Positions 1 through 6,224 of a stretch of 6,840 bases of DNA are shown piece after piece; within the stretch, counting starts at the first letter, position 1, and every line of letters starts with the position of its first letter. Location of the stretch: assembly GCA_900556255.1 (NCBI GenBank), contig USNZ01000065.1:1-6840 (forward strand), read 5' to 3'. The DNA is from an uncultured Oscillospiraceae bacterium. Its GTDB lineage: Bacteria; Bacillota; Clostridia; Oscillospirales; Ruminococcaceae. Position numbers and translations under genes: made by a program. The notes below the pieces were generated by a model that saw only the letters and a list, made by a program, of their open reading frames with translations, ran no database searches and was not told the origin of the DNA.

Positions 1-318
1 GCGGGTATCCTCAGTGTGCCTATCCTGACGACCGCTGCCGCCGCCACCGTGGCTACGCTGGCGGTTCCTTCCCTGTATGAGCAGACCATTCTGTTCCGCT
101 TTGCGGTCATTCTTCTGGCGGGCTGTTTCGGGGTACCGGGGCTGGCCGCCGCCGCGCTGACCGTGCTGGCGATGGCCTGCGGCAGCGAACCCTTCGGCTA
201 TGACTATCTCTACCCGCTGATGCCGCCGGGGCCGGCCGCCTGGCGGGACGGCTTTGTGCGCAGCATCTGGTCCAGGCTGGCCAAGGCAGGGGAGGTGCTC
301 GGCCGCGATGAAACGTGA
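1..318 (+). CDS. Spore germination protein, GerA family (C-terminal part, 5' truncated by window)
   Basis: Only the last 105 residues are present; the frame is open to the window's left edge, so the gene begins upstream. The family forms the large membrane subunit of nutrient germinant receptors in the spore inner membrane, acting with the GerB- and GerC-type proteins encoded next. The visible part has two hydrophobic stretches (about residues 6-22 and 30-57), separated by SLYEQTILFRF, followed by the family-like tail FGYDYLYPLMP and a basic, tryptophan-containing end (VRSIWSRLAK). This matches the usual end of GerA proteins, where membrane helices precede a 'FGVPYLSP'-like motif and a short cytoplasmic tail. 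The stop overlaps the next start by 11 bp, which supports one operon. Family assignment rests on motif recall and on the ABC gene order; which germinant it senses cannot be told. Confidence 0.88.
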   Translation, partial: AGILSVPILTTAAAATVATLAVPSLYEQTILFRFAVILLAGCFGVPGLAAAALTVLAMACGSEPFGYDYLYPLMPPGPAAWRDGFVRSIWSRLAKAGEVLGRDET

Positions 319-1303
319 ATCCCCAAACCTGTACGCCGCCCTGCTGGTGGGGCTTTTGTCCAACGTGCTGCTGCGCAGCCAAACGGCCTATCTGCCGCGC
401 GCGGGCTTTTTTGCGGCGCTGCTCTGCGCACCGATACTGGCCACCGTGTGTCTGCTGTTTTCCTACGGCTTTTCGGTGGCGGGCATCGGGCAGGCCGTCT
501 CTCGGCCCTTTGCCGCCCTGCTGATTTTCTCCTGCGTGTTGGAAATTTTGCGCCTGGCCGCGCTGATACAGCGCATCTACCCCGGCAGCATTCGGCTGTC
601 TGCCGTCTGCCTTTTGCTGCTTTTGCCCGTTTTATACCTGCGTCGGGTGTCGGCTTTATCCCAAAGCGCCTACGCTGTTTTGTGCCTTTTGGCAGGGGCG
701 GGGGTGCTGCTGCTTTTGTCTGCCGCGCCGTTTCTGCGCCTGCCCAACCTGTCGGCGCGCCCGCTGACGCCGGCACAACTGGGCACAGCAGCCGCCGACC
801 AGCTGACGCTTTTCCCCGAATACCTGCTGCCCGCGCTTTGGCCCGCACCGCAAAAGCAGGAGCGCCGCACGGCGGGCAGGCTGGCGGCGCTTGCCCTGGG
901 GGCGGACGTGGGCGCACATTTTTTGCTGGCGCTGTTTTACGGCGATGCGATGTTTCGGCAGGCCGACCCGCTGCATGCCGCCGCCCGCAGCGGCGGCGTT
1001 TCGGTGTTTCATCGGCTGGACTGGCTGCAGCTGACCCTGTGGGTGATGGCCGTCACACTCAAAATCGCGCTCTATCTGTACGCCGTCACCCGTCTGTCCG
1101 GCGGGGAGTCTTGCAAAAATGCAACGCCCTTGCGCCATTTTCCAATGTTCATCGGCGGCGTTTGGTTTTTGTGCGTGCTGCTTCGCAAGCTGGATCTTGA
1201 TGCCGCTTTTCGGCTGCGCAACACACTGTGCCAGCTGTTGGCGGGCACCGTCATTGCAGGAGGGGGGTTGGTATCGCTATGCAAAAAAGGTTCGTCCCAT
1301 TGA
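308..1303 (+). CDS. GerAB-type spore germination permease subunit
   Basis: A 331-residue, very hydrophobic protein with about nine or ten membrane segments (roughly residues 7-21, 33-52, 66-88, 97-112, 122-140, 193-211, 236-260, 278-293, 305-324). It belongs to the APC-like GerB permease family, which carries the germinant-sensing site of spore receptors. The most telling motif is FHRLDWLQLTLWVMAVTLK at about 234-252, close to the family's usual 'ERLExxFIxxWxxxxFxKI' segment. At 331 residues it is slightly short compared with the usual 360 or so, mainly at the N-terminus. The frame is open upstream to 254, but the ATG at 308 is preferred: it follows GGGGAGG (289-295) and overlaps the GerA stop by 11 bp, typical of these operons. 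It overlaps gerC by 25 bp. Substrate is unknown. Confidence 0.87.
   Translation: MKRESPNLYAALLVGLLSNVLLRSQTAYLPRAGFFAALLCAPILATVCLLFSYGFSVAGIGQAVSRPFAALLIFSCVLEILRLAALIQRIYPGSIRLSAVCLLLLLPVLYLRRVSALSQSAYAVLCLLAGAGVLLLLSAAPFLRLPNLSARPLTPAQLGTAAADQLTLFPEYLLPALWPAPQKQERRTAGRLAALALGADVGAHFLLALFYGDAMFRQADPLHAAARSGGVSVFHRLDWLQLTLWVMAVTLKIALYLYAVTRLSGGESCKNATPLRHFPMFIGGVWFLCVLLRKLDLDAAFRLRNTLCQLLAGTVIAGGGLVSLCKKGSSH
1258..1267 (+). promoter_or_regulatory. Ribosome binding site of the GerC-family gene
   Basis: AGGAGGGGGG lies 11 nt before the ATG at 1279, inside the 3' end of the permease gene. It fixes the start at 1279 rather than at the upstream in-frame ATG at 1228. This choice also puts a lipoprotein signal peptide exactly at the N-terminus. 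Confidence 0.75.
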
Positions 1304-2178
1304 TTGCCGCGCTGCTGCTCTGCGGCTGCGCGGGCACTTCTCTCTCTCAGCGCACCATCGTGCGGGCGGTGTTCTGGCAAAAGCAGGGCAGCGGCTACGC
1401 CGCCGTACTGCTTGCCGCCGACCCGAAAAGCGACACTGCCGATGCCTGCACCGTCACCACGGCAGCCGCTGCAACGCCCGCACAGGCGCTCTCCGCCGCC
1501 GAGGAGGCACTGCCCGGCGAGGTCTTTTACGGGCAGCTGGAGTTGGCCGCCTTTCCCGAAGGTTCCACCTGGCAGCAGGCGCGGCAGCTGGGGGAACTAT
1601 TGTATGAGCGCGCCGCCCCCGCGCCCGAGATTTCCCTTTTTCTTGTGCAGACCCTCGGCAGTGACCCCGCCGCACTTTTGCCCGCCATGCAGCAGACGCT
1701 GCGGCAAAATCGGCTGCATTTCGGTTTACAGCAGCTTTTCAGCAGTGATGCGGGGTTTGTCATCCCGGTGTTTCGCCCCGAAGGCTACGCCATGCGGCTG
1801 CTGACCCCCGACACCTCCGTATTGTACGAGCAGCCCCTGCAGGCTCAGCTGGCGGCAGTGCTGGCGGGACACGCCGCGGCGCTGCGCTGCCGCTTTGGTT
1901 CCTACAGCGTAAACGCCAAAACCAATCTTGTCTGCGACGGCGAAACGCTGCACCTCTATCTGCGCGATACGCAGCTGCAGGAGCTGTCGGACGACACCGA
2001 CGGGCAGGATGTCTCTGCCACTTTTGAAACCGCCCTGTGCGCCGCCTACGGGGCGCTGTGCGGCGATGCGGCCGCCGCAGGGGCAGACCTCTACCATTTT
2101 GCGTTCTGGCGGCAGTGCGCCAACAAAACAGGGGCTGCGGACAAGCCGCAGCCCCCAAGGCTGATTATTGTATCGTAG
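1279..2178 (+). CDS. GerC-family spore germination lipoprotein, short form
   Basis: A 299-residue predicted lipoprotein: basic start (MQKR), hydrophobic core, then lipobox LCGC with the lipidated cysteine at residue 17. Third subunit of the germinant receptor, expected on the outer face of the spore inner membrane. Assignment rests on the A-B-C gene order, the lipobox and weak family-like segments: GSGYAAVLLAADP (about 38-50), EVFYGQLELAAFPE (81-94), and a helical C-terminal region ending DLYHFAFWRQ (270-279). Several features are unusual. It is well below the usual 370-400 residues, the common 'CWDRRE' after the lipid cysteine is replaced by CAGTSLSQR, and the part after FAFWRQ is a proline-rich tail instead of the expected final beta region. 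Residues 285-293 are encoded by a terminator hairpin, and the last 14 bp overlap the convergent gene's end. It may be functional but reduced. Confidence 0.78.
   Translation: MQKRFVPLIAALLLCGCAGTSLSQRTIVRAVFWQKQGSGYAAVLLAADPKSDTADACTVTTAAAATPAQALSAAEEALPGEVFYGQLELAAFPEGSTWQQARQLGELLYERAAPAPEISLFLVQTLGSDPAALLPAMQQTLRQNRLHFGLQQLFSSDAGFVIPVFRPEGYAMRLLTPDTSVLYEQPLQAQLAAVLAGHAAALRCRFGSYSVNAKTNLVCDGETLHLYLRDTQLQELSDDTDGQDVSATFETALCAAYGALCGDAAAAGADLYHFAFWRQCANKTGAADKPQPPRLIIVS
2121..2155 (-). terminator. Intrinsic terminator of the MBOAT-DHHW genes, inside the gerC coding region
   Basis: A perfect 10-bp inverted repeat (GGGGCTGCGG at 2131-2140, CCGCAGCCCC at 2146-2155) with a 5-nt loop. Read on the minus strand, it begins 9 nt after the DHHW stop codon and is followed by TGTTTTGTTG, a U-rich tract. 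On the plus strand the following bases are a poor U-tract, so it should act mainly leftwards. If it did work on the plus strand it would end the ger transcript before the gerC stop codon at 2176-2178. Confidence 0.8.
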
Positions 2179-3363
2179 TGGGTCGTGTGATATAGATCAG
2201 GTTGGCATCGCTGATAAAGGTCTGGAAGTTGTACAAGACCAGCACCTCATCGTAGCCCATTTTTTCCATCGTGGAATCCAGCCCGTACTTGAAATTGCGG
2301 AAATCCACCACGCCGATCTTCTTGTAGTTGGCGGTCAGGTAGGGCACAAAGCTGTTGGCGTAGCTGTCCTTGACCACCAGGATGCTGCCCTCGCCGTCGC
2401 CCTCAATTTCGGAATAGCCGTTGTTGCCGTCCAAAAAGGCGGCGTACTTATCCCGCGCGGCAAATTTTTCGGTGTTGATCAGGGTTTCGGTAGTCTGCGG
2501 CTCGTACTGCGCCTCGCCCACAATGCTGAAAATCGTCATTCGGTTGGGCAGGGGATAGTAGACGATCTCGTCGTTTTCCACGTTCCACAGCCGCGTGGCG
2601 GAGTAATGCGTGCCCTGAAAATCCGGCACCGTCACGGCCTCATGCGCGGCGGTATCAAAGGGTTTCAGCCCCTTTTGGCGGCAGAACTGCTCATATGCGC
2701 GGTACGCGCCGTGGGTCGTCCAGTGGTGGTCGGTCTTAAAATACAGGTACTCCTGTTTGTCGGCGGTAAAGGTTTCGCGCAGGTCGATGACATCGGCCGT
2801 TTTGGATACCTCGGCAAAAATACCGTCCAGCAGGGCGTTCTCGTCCGCCATCGGCGCACCGGCAGGCAGCATTTCGGGGTAGATGACGCTGGCCGAGGGG
2901 GCCAGCACAAACGTCACCTTGCCGGGGTGGGCAGCGGCAAAATCACAGACCGCCTGCACGTTTTTGTCTAGCTGTTTTTGGGTGGCCTCGTTCACGGTAA
3001 ACAGCTTGGTGAACATCCAATGCCCCCTGCCCAGCAAAATGCCGTTTTCCTCCGCCTTGGCAAACAGTGTCTCGTCCACGGCGCGCTGGGTGTTCACCCA
3101 GACATCGCGCAGGGCAATTCGGTCCTGCATCCAGCGGCCCAGCCCCGCCTGCCAGCTGCCGTCCAGCATATCCTGCACGCGGAACGCCGGCAGCGCCGCC
3201 GCCTTGCGGTTTTCCAGCTCCAGCACATCGCGCTTGGGCCACATCAGGTTGACCGCCGCAAAGGCCGTCTTGCCCACAAGCCGAACATCAGCACGGCCGA
3301 GAGCGTCAGCAGGGGATAGCCCCGTTTTTTGCCCGTGTTTTTGCGGTAAATGACCTTGTCCAT
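2165..3363 (-). CDS. DHHW-family (AlgJ/AlgX-like) surface protein, with apparent frameshift near the N-terminus
   Basis: Probable SGNH-like O-acyltransferase or esterase partner of the MBOAT protein encoded 16 bp upstream; in alginate and similar systems such proteins transfer acetyl groups to exported polysaccharide outside the membrane. The main frame (3277 to 2165, 370 codons from a GTG) contains TDHHWTTHG (Asp183, His184, His185, Trp186 in that frame) and VVKDSYANSF with Ser305 as likely nucleophile, giving a Ser/Asp/His set as in AlgX-type proteins. The N-terminal LELENRKAAALPAF fits the family's 'ENR..A..P.F' segment. The natural start is ATG 3363, behind AAAGGAGG; it encodes a basic start and a membrane segment (YPLLTLSAVLMFGLW), then runs out of frame and stops at 3244. 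One extra G in the GGG at 3273-3275 would give GLWGKTAF and a continuous 399-residue protein. Real mutation or sequence error cannot be told apart here. GTG 3277 has no ribosome binding site. Confidence 0.85.
3273..3277 (-). other. Frameshift site in the DHHW gene
   Basis: On the minus strand the frame that starts at ATG 3363 reads ...TTC GGC TTG TGG GCA AGA, while the main DHHW frame reads GTG GGC AAG ACG. Adding one base to the short G run (CCC at 3273-3275 on the plus strand) joins them as TTG TGG GGC AAG ACG. No standard slippery heptamer, and no obvious stimulating hairpin, was seen, so a deletion or a homopolymer read error is preferred over programmed frameshifting. Confidence 0.75.
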
Positions 3364-3372
3364 ACAGCGTAT

Positions 3373-3380
3373 CCTCCTTT
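3373..3380 (-). promoter_or_regulatory. Ribosome binding site fixing the true start of the DHHW gene
   Basis: AAAGGAGG on the minus strand, 9 nt before ATG 3363 and overlapping the stop codon of the MBOAT gene by one base. It is the strongest evidence that translation begins at 3363 and not at the downstream GTG 3277, which has no such site. Confidence 0.85.
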
Positions 3381-4771
3381 CAGAAATTGGCGTACAGCGC
3401 CGTGGCATTGGTGGCGGCCACCACATAGGCCACGCTCAGCACCGCAACAGCGGCAAACAGCACCAGCCGCACGGGGGTGCAGCGCTCCAGCTTTTGCCAG
3501 AGTTTGCGCGGCAGCGCCGAAGAAAACACACAGCCCAGCAGCAAAAATACCCCGTAGTTGCGCAGATAATACACCGCCGAAATCCCCCCCTGCGGCACAA
3601 ACAGCTTTTGCAGCAAAAGCCCCAGCGGCGCGCCGGGCTGGTTGGCGGTAAAGATGCCCCAGCCCAGCACCACAAAGAACAGGGTGTACAGGTGCGGCCA
3701 GATGCGGCCTTTTTTCAGGTACGGCAGCAGGAACTGTTTTTCGACGGCCAGCAGCACAAAATAGTACAGCCCCCACACGATAAAGTTCCAGCTTGCGCCG
3801 TGCCAAATGCCGGTGGCCGCCCACACGGCGAACATATTCAGCATCTGGCGGGCAGCGCCCCTGCGGTTGCCGCCCAGCGGGATATAAATGTACTCGCGGA
3901 ACCAGCCCGACAGCGAGATATGCCACCGACGCCAGAACTCTGTAATGCTGCCGGAAATATACGGCAAATCAAAGTTGGCGGCACATTCAAAGCCCAGCAT
4001 GGCGGCCAGGCCGTTGCTCATGGCGCTGAAGCCCGCAAAGTCCAGGTACAGCTGCAGGGAATAGGCCAAAATGCCCAGCCACGCCAGCGGGGTCGAGACA
4101 TTCGCCAGCCCCACGCCGCCCGTGCCGATAATATCGCTCCACAAGGCACCGATGGAATCCGCCAGTATGACCTTTTGCGCCAGACCGAAAACGAACAGCT
4201 CACAGCCGGTCTGCGCCAGCTCGGCGGTGCAGCGGTCGCGGGTGTTGTGCAGCTGCGGGGCCATGTCGCGGTATTTGATGATGGGGCCTACGATCAACTG
4301 CGGGAAAAACAGCACATAGACGGCAAAGGTCACGGGGTCTTTTTCCGCCTTGATCTTTTCGGTGCAGATATCGGCCTGATAGCTGATGATCTTAAAAATA
4401 TAGTAGCTGATGCCCAGCGGCAGCACGGCGCCGACGTCCAGGCGGGCAATGCCCAGCTGTGCGATGCCGTTCAGGCTGTCGATCAGGAAATTTGCATACT
4501 TAAAATACACCAGTGCCGCCAGGTTGACCAGCACCGATACCGTCAGCAGCAGGGGACGCCGACGGGTAAAAAACTCCTCCAGCAGGCCCCAGATGTAGTT
4601 GAACACCACCAGAAACACGATCAGCGGCAGGTACTGCACCCCGGTCCAGCAGTAAAAGGCAAGGCTTTCCAGCAGCAGAACGGCGTTTTTCAGCTTACCG
4701 GGCACCAGATAATACAGCAGCAGCGCCAACGGCAAAAAGCCGAACAGAAACACAACACTGTTAAAGACCAT
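3380..4771 (-). CDS. MBOAT-family O-acyltransferase (AlgI-like)
   Basis: A 463-residue polytopic membrane protein of the AlgI/PatA/DltB group, which moves acyl (usually acetyl) groups across the membrane for O-acylation of exported polysaccharide or wall polymers. Visible motifs: MVFNSVVFLFGFLPL at the N-terminus, LPLGISYYIFKIISY (117-131), FFPQLIVGPIIKYRDM (155-170), LYLDFAGFSAMSNGLA (241-256), EFWRRWHISLSGWFREYIYIPLGG (278-301) and GIWHGASWNFIVWG (321-334). His284 and His324 match the two conserved histidines, His324 being the usual catalytic one. Length is normal for AlgI. The frame extends upstream to 4807, but ATG 4771 is preferred because AGAGGAG lies 8 nt before it and the family N-terminus starts exactly there; the upstream extension would run into a terminator hairpin. 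The gene ends 16 bp before the DHHW start, so the two form an acylation pair. The acceptor polymer is not encoded here. Confidence 0.95.
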   Translation of the reverse strand: MVFNSVVFLFGFLPLALLLYYLVPGKLKNAVLLLESLAFYCWTGVQYLPLIVFLVVFNYIWGLLEEFFTRRRPLLLTVSVLVNLAALVYFKYANFLIDSLNGIAQLGIARLDVGAVLPLGISYYIFKIISYQADICTEKIKAEKDPVTFAVYVLFFPQLIVGPIIKYRDMAPQLHNTRDRCTAELAQTGCELFVFGLAQKVILADSIGALWSDIIGTGGVGLANVSTPLAWLGILAYSLQLYLDFAGFSAMSNGLAAMLGFECAANFDLPYISGSITEFWRRWHISLSGWFREYIYIPLGGNRRGAARQMLNMFAVWAATGIWHGASWNFIVWGLYYFVLLAVEKQFLLPYLKKGRIWPHLYTLFFVVLGWGIFTANQPGAPLGLLLQKLFVPQGGISAVYYLRNYGVFLLLGCVFSSALPRKLWQKLERCTPVRLVLFAAVAVLSVAYVVAATNATALYANF

Positions 4772-4779
4772 GCTAGGCT

Positions 4780-4786
4780 CTCCTCT
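4780..4786 (-). promoter_or_regulatory. Ribosome binding site of the MBOAT gene
   Basis: Minus-strand AGAGGAG, 8 nt before ATG 4771. It lies only about 17 nt past the base of the preceding terminator hairpin, and it decides the start against the longer open frame reaching 4807. Confidence 0.75.
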
Positions 4787-4798
4787 TTTGAAAGTGGT

Positions 4799-4836
4799 AA
4801 AAAACAAGGCCGCTGCCGTAGGGCAGCGGCCTTGTT
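4799..4836 (-). terminator. Strong intrinsic terminator after the lipoprotein gene
   Basis: A perfect 15-bp inverted repeat (4803-4817 with 4822-4836, core GGCCGCTGCC/GGCAGCGGCC) around a 4-nt loop. On the minus strand it is followed by a run of six T (4804-4799). It starts 11 nt after the lipoprotein stop. On the plus strand no U-tract follows. The next start codon, for the MBOAT gene, is only about 27 nt beyond the U-tract, so this may work as a partial terminator inside one operon. Confidence 0.92.
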
Positions 4837-4847
4837 ACGGCTCAGGT

Positions 4848-5405
4848 TCAGTTCAGGGCAGCGGCAATGGCGGTGTCAATGTCCGCGTAGTCGGGGCCGC
4901 CCACACCGGCAATCACCAGCACCACGCAGTCGCCTTTGCTGACAATGCGGGCGTCCTTGGCCTGGGCGACCTTGTCGGCAAACTCGGCATACAGGTCGTT
5001 GGCGGCCAGGCTGTCCTTGTAGGCGTTCAGCTCTGCCTCCACGTCAGCGGCCTTGCCGGGCTTGGCCTGCACGGCAAATACCAGGCCGCAGTCTGCCTGA
5101 TCGTTGGTCACATCGCCCTTGTAGGCCTCGATGTTGTCCATCGTCAGCAGCAGCTCGTTCTGCACCGAGAAATCGTCCAGTGCACGGGGGTTGGCGATGG
5201 GGTTGACGGCCTCCAGCGCGGAAACAATGCCGTCCAGATCCACGCTCTCGGCAGGGGTAGAATCCTGCGCGGCGTCGGAGGAGACTGCCTCGCTGCTTAC
5301 GGCAGAGGAAGCGGGGGTGGATTCGGCACTGCCGGAGGAAGCGGCAGCACCGCCGCAGCCGGTCAAAAGCAAAGCGCACAAGGCAACAGAAAGCAGTTTT
5401 TTCAT
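4848..5405 (-). CDS. Putative DUF4358-like lipoprotein
   Basis: A 185-residue predicted lipoprotein. MKKLL start, hydrophobic stretch and lipobox LTGC with lipidated Cys17; then a Ser/Ala-rich spacer (about 19-55) and a compact domain (about 56-185). The domain includes NELLLTMDNIEAYKG (83-97), GLVFAVQAKPGKAADVEAEL (107-126) and GDCVVLVIAG (158-167). Its strand-helix-strand look, with the 'Y.G' and 'A.P.....VE..L' pattern, resembles the uncharacterised DUF4358 family of Clostridia, as far as can be recalled. No catalytic motif is seen; Cys106 and Cys160 are two further cysteines in the domain. ATG 5405 is preceded by AAAGGAGAA (about 5416-5424) and a SigA-like promoter. It precedes the MBOAT and DHHW genes on the same strand but is separated from them by a strong terminator. 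Role unknown; a link to envelope polymer modification is inferred from position only. Confidence 0.82.
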   Translation of the reverse strand: MKKLLSVALCALLLTGCGGAAASSGSAESTPASSAVSSEAVSSDAAQDSTPAESVDLDGIVSALEAVNPIANPRALDDFSVQNELLLTMDNIEAYKGDVTNDQADCGLVFAVQAKPGKAADVEAELNAYKDSLAANDLYAEFADKVAQAKDARIVSKGDCVVLVIAGVGGPDYADIDTAIAAALN

Positions 5406-5440
5406 AAAAGAGTATTCTCCTTTGGTGTTGTTTAATTATG

Positions 5441-5469
5441 GCAGCGCCGCACGGGCGGGGCATCGCTGC
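5441..5469 (-). other. Possible hairpin in the 5' leader of the lipoprotein gene
   Basis: In the predicted leader, GCAGCG (5469-5464) can pair with CGCTGC (5446-5441), and inside it CCGC (5458-5455) with GCGG (5450-5447), leaving a CCGT loop and a 5-nt bulge. There is no U-tract after it and it lies well before the ribosome binding site. It may stabilise the mRNA or be chance in a GC-rich stretch. Confidence 0.3.
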
Positions 5470-5477
5470 ACACTATT

Positions 5478-5506
5478 AGAATACACTATTTTGTGTGGTA
5501 TTTCAA
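5478..5506 (-). promoter_or_regulatory. SigA-type promoter for the lipoprotein gene
   Basis: Minus-strand TTGAAA (5506-5501), a 17-bp spacer, and TATTCT (5483-5478). The region is AT-rich against a GC-rich genome. It predicts a start near 5471 and a leader of about 65 nt. No repressor site could be recognised with confidence. Confidence 0.7.
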
Positions 5507-5568
5507 GACATTTCGGTCGAATGGCGGGCCGCAGAGATTGTAAATTTTTTGTGCTTTGCGCCGCGCGC

Positions 5569-5597
5569 TTGACTTTGCGCGGCAACTGCCGTAAACT
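5569..5597 (+). promoter_or_regulatory. Candidate SigA-type promoter for the Gx transporter gene
   Basis: TTGACT (5569-5574), a 17-bp spacer and TAAACT (5592-5597). It would start transcription near 5604, with a leader of about 35 nt before ATG 5638. The -35 box is flanked by an imperfect direct repeat, CTTTGCGCCGC (5554-5564) and CTTTGCGCGGC (5573-5583). The -10 box is only a 4/6 match, so confidence is moderate. Confidence 0.5.
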
Positions 5598-5637
5598 CAA
5601 GATAGAAAGTAAAATCCACAAGGAAAGGTCACTTTGC

Positions 5638-6156
5638 ATGAGAAACCGCACCGCCCGCACCGTGGCCCGCAACGGGATGCTGTTTGCGCTGGCCATCGCG
5701 CTTTCTTATCTGGAAAGCATGGTCACGCCGCTTTTGGGGCTGATGCCCGCCATGAAGTTAGGGCTTGCCAATCTGGTGGTCATGTATGCGCTGCTGTTTG
5801 TGCGCCGCCGTGATGCCGCCGCGCTGGTTCTGTTGAAGGCGCTGTTCGCTCTGCTGACACGCGGGGCCACCGCGGGTTTTTTGTCGCTGTGCGGCGGCGG
5901 ACTGTCACTGGCCGTGCTTCTGGCGCTGAACTTTCTGCCCTGTGTCGGCGGGTACATTTTTTGCGTCAGCGGCGCACTGGCACACAACATCGGCCAGCTT
6001 TGCGGCGCGGCGCTGCTGCTTTCGGACACCGTGGCGCTGGGTTACGCGCCCGTGCTGCTGGTGGCGGGGCTGGTTGTGGGCAGCCTGAGTTATAGTATAA
6101 GCAAGGCACTGTTCAAGGCACTGCCCGCAGCAGGGGAGAGTCGCGTCCATTTTTAA
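5638..6156 (+). CDS. Gx transporter family / heptaprenyl diphosphate synthase component I-like membrane protein
   Basis: A 172-residue membrane protein with about five hydrophobic segments. Motifs recalled from the family (PF07456, annotated as heptaprenyl diphosphate synthase component I or Gx transporter): AMKLGLANLVVMYAL (38-52), LLTRGATAGFLSLCGGGLSL (72-91) and SGALAHNIGQL (111-121). It resembles small-molecule (S-component-like) transporters more than a soluble enzyme; relatives often sit with quinone or flavin genes, but no such partner is in this window, and the substrate is unknown. The frame is open far upstream into non-coding DNA, but ATG 5638 is preferred: AGGAAAGG (5621-5628) lies 9 nt before it and the basic N-terminus MRNRTARTVARNG leads into the first helix. 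It is transcribed away from the lipoprotein gene. No terminator was seen in the 120 bp before the rubrerythrin gene. Confidence 0.85.
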   Translation: MRNRTARTVARNGMLFALAIALSYLESMVTPLLGLMPAMKLGLANLVVMYALLFVRRRDAAALVLLKALFALLTRGATAGFLSLCGGGLSLAVLLALNFLPCVGGYIFCVSGALAHNIGQLCGAALLLSDTVALGYAPVLLVAGLVVGSLSYSISKALFKALPAAGESRVHF

Positions 6157-6186
6157 GAATTATTCCTAATTTATTTTGTAAACCTA

Positions 6187-6215
6187 TTGACAACGCAGAT
6201 CATGTGCGGTATAAT
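6187..6215 (+). promoter_or_regulatory. Consensus SigA promoter of the rubrerythrin gene
   Basis: TTGACA (6187-6192), exactly 17 bp, and TATAAT (6210-6215): a perfect match to the vegetative consensus. It predicts a start near 6222 and a leader of about 55 nt. Such strength fits an abundant stress-protective protein. Confidence 0.92.
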
Positions 6216-6224
6216 ACAGACACA

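Noticed and set aside
210..917. 235-codon minus-strand frame opposite the ger genes
   Set aside because: Pro/Arg/Ala-rich, no motif and no start signal; antisense shadow.
448..1200. 250-codon frame inside the GerB-type gene
   Set aside because: Arg/Ala/Pro-rich translation with no domain, overlapping a convincing membrane protein; an overprinted frame caused by high GC.
2168..2971. 267-codon plus-strand open frame opposite the DHHW gene
   Set aside because: Antisense shadow of a gene with clear DHHW and DSY motifs; no recognisable domain and no ribosome binding site.
3266..3290. Programmed -1 ribosomal frameshifting in the DHHW gene
   Set aside because: No X XXY YYZ slippery heptamer at the junction and no clear downstream structure; a one-base deletion or read error explains the junction more simply.
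3350..4942. 530-codon plus-strand open frame opposite the MBOAT gene
   Set aside because: It is antisense to a well-recognised MBOAT gene, lacks a ribosome binding site and has a low-complexity Gln/His/Arg-rich composition typical of an antisense shadow in GC-rich DNA.
6157..6186. Terminator for the transporter gene in the AT-rich stretch after its stop
   Set aside because: The stretch is T-rich but no stem with more than a few pairs could be found; it is better explained as the upstream part of the rubrerythrin promoter.
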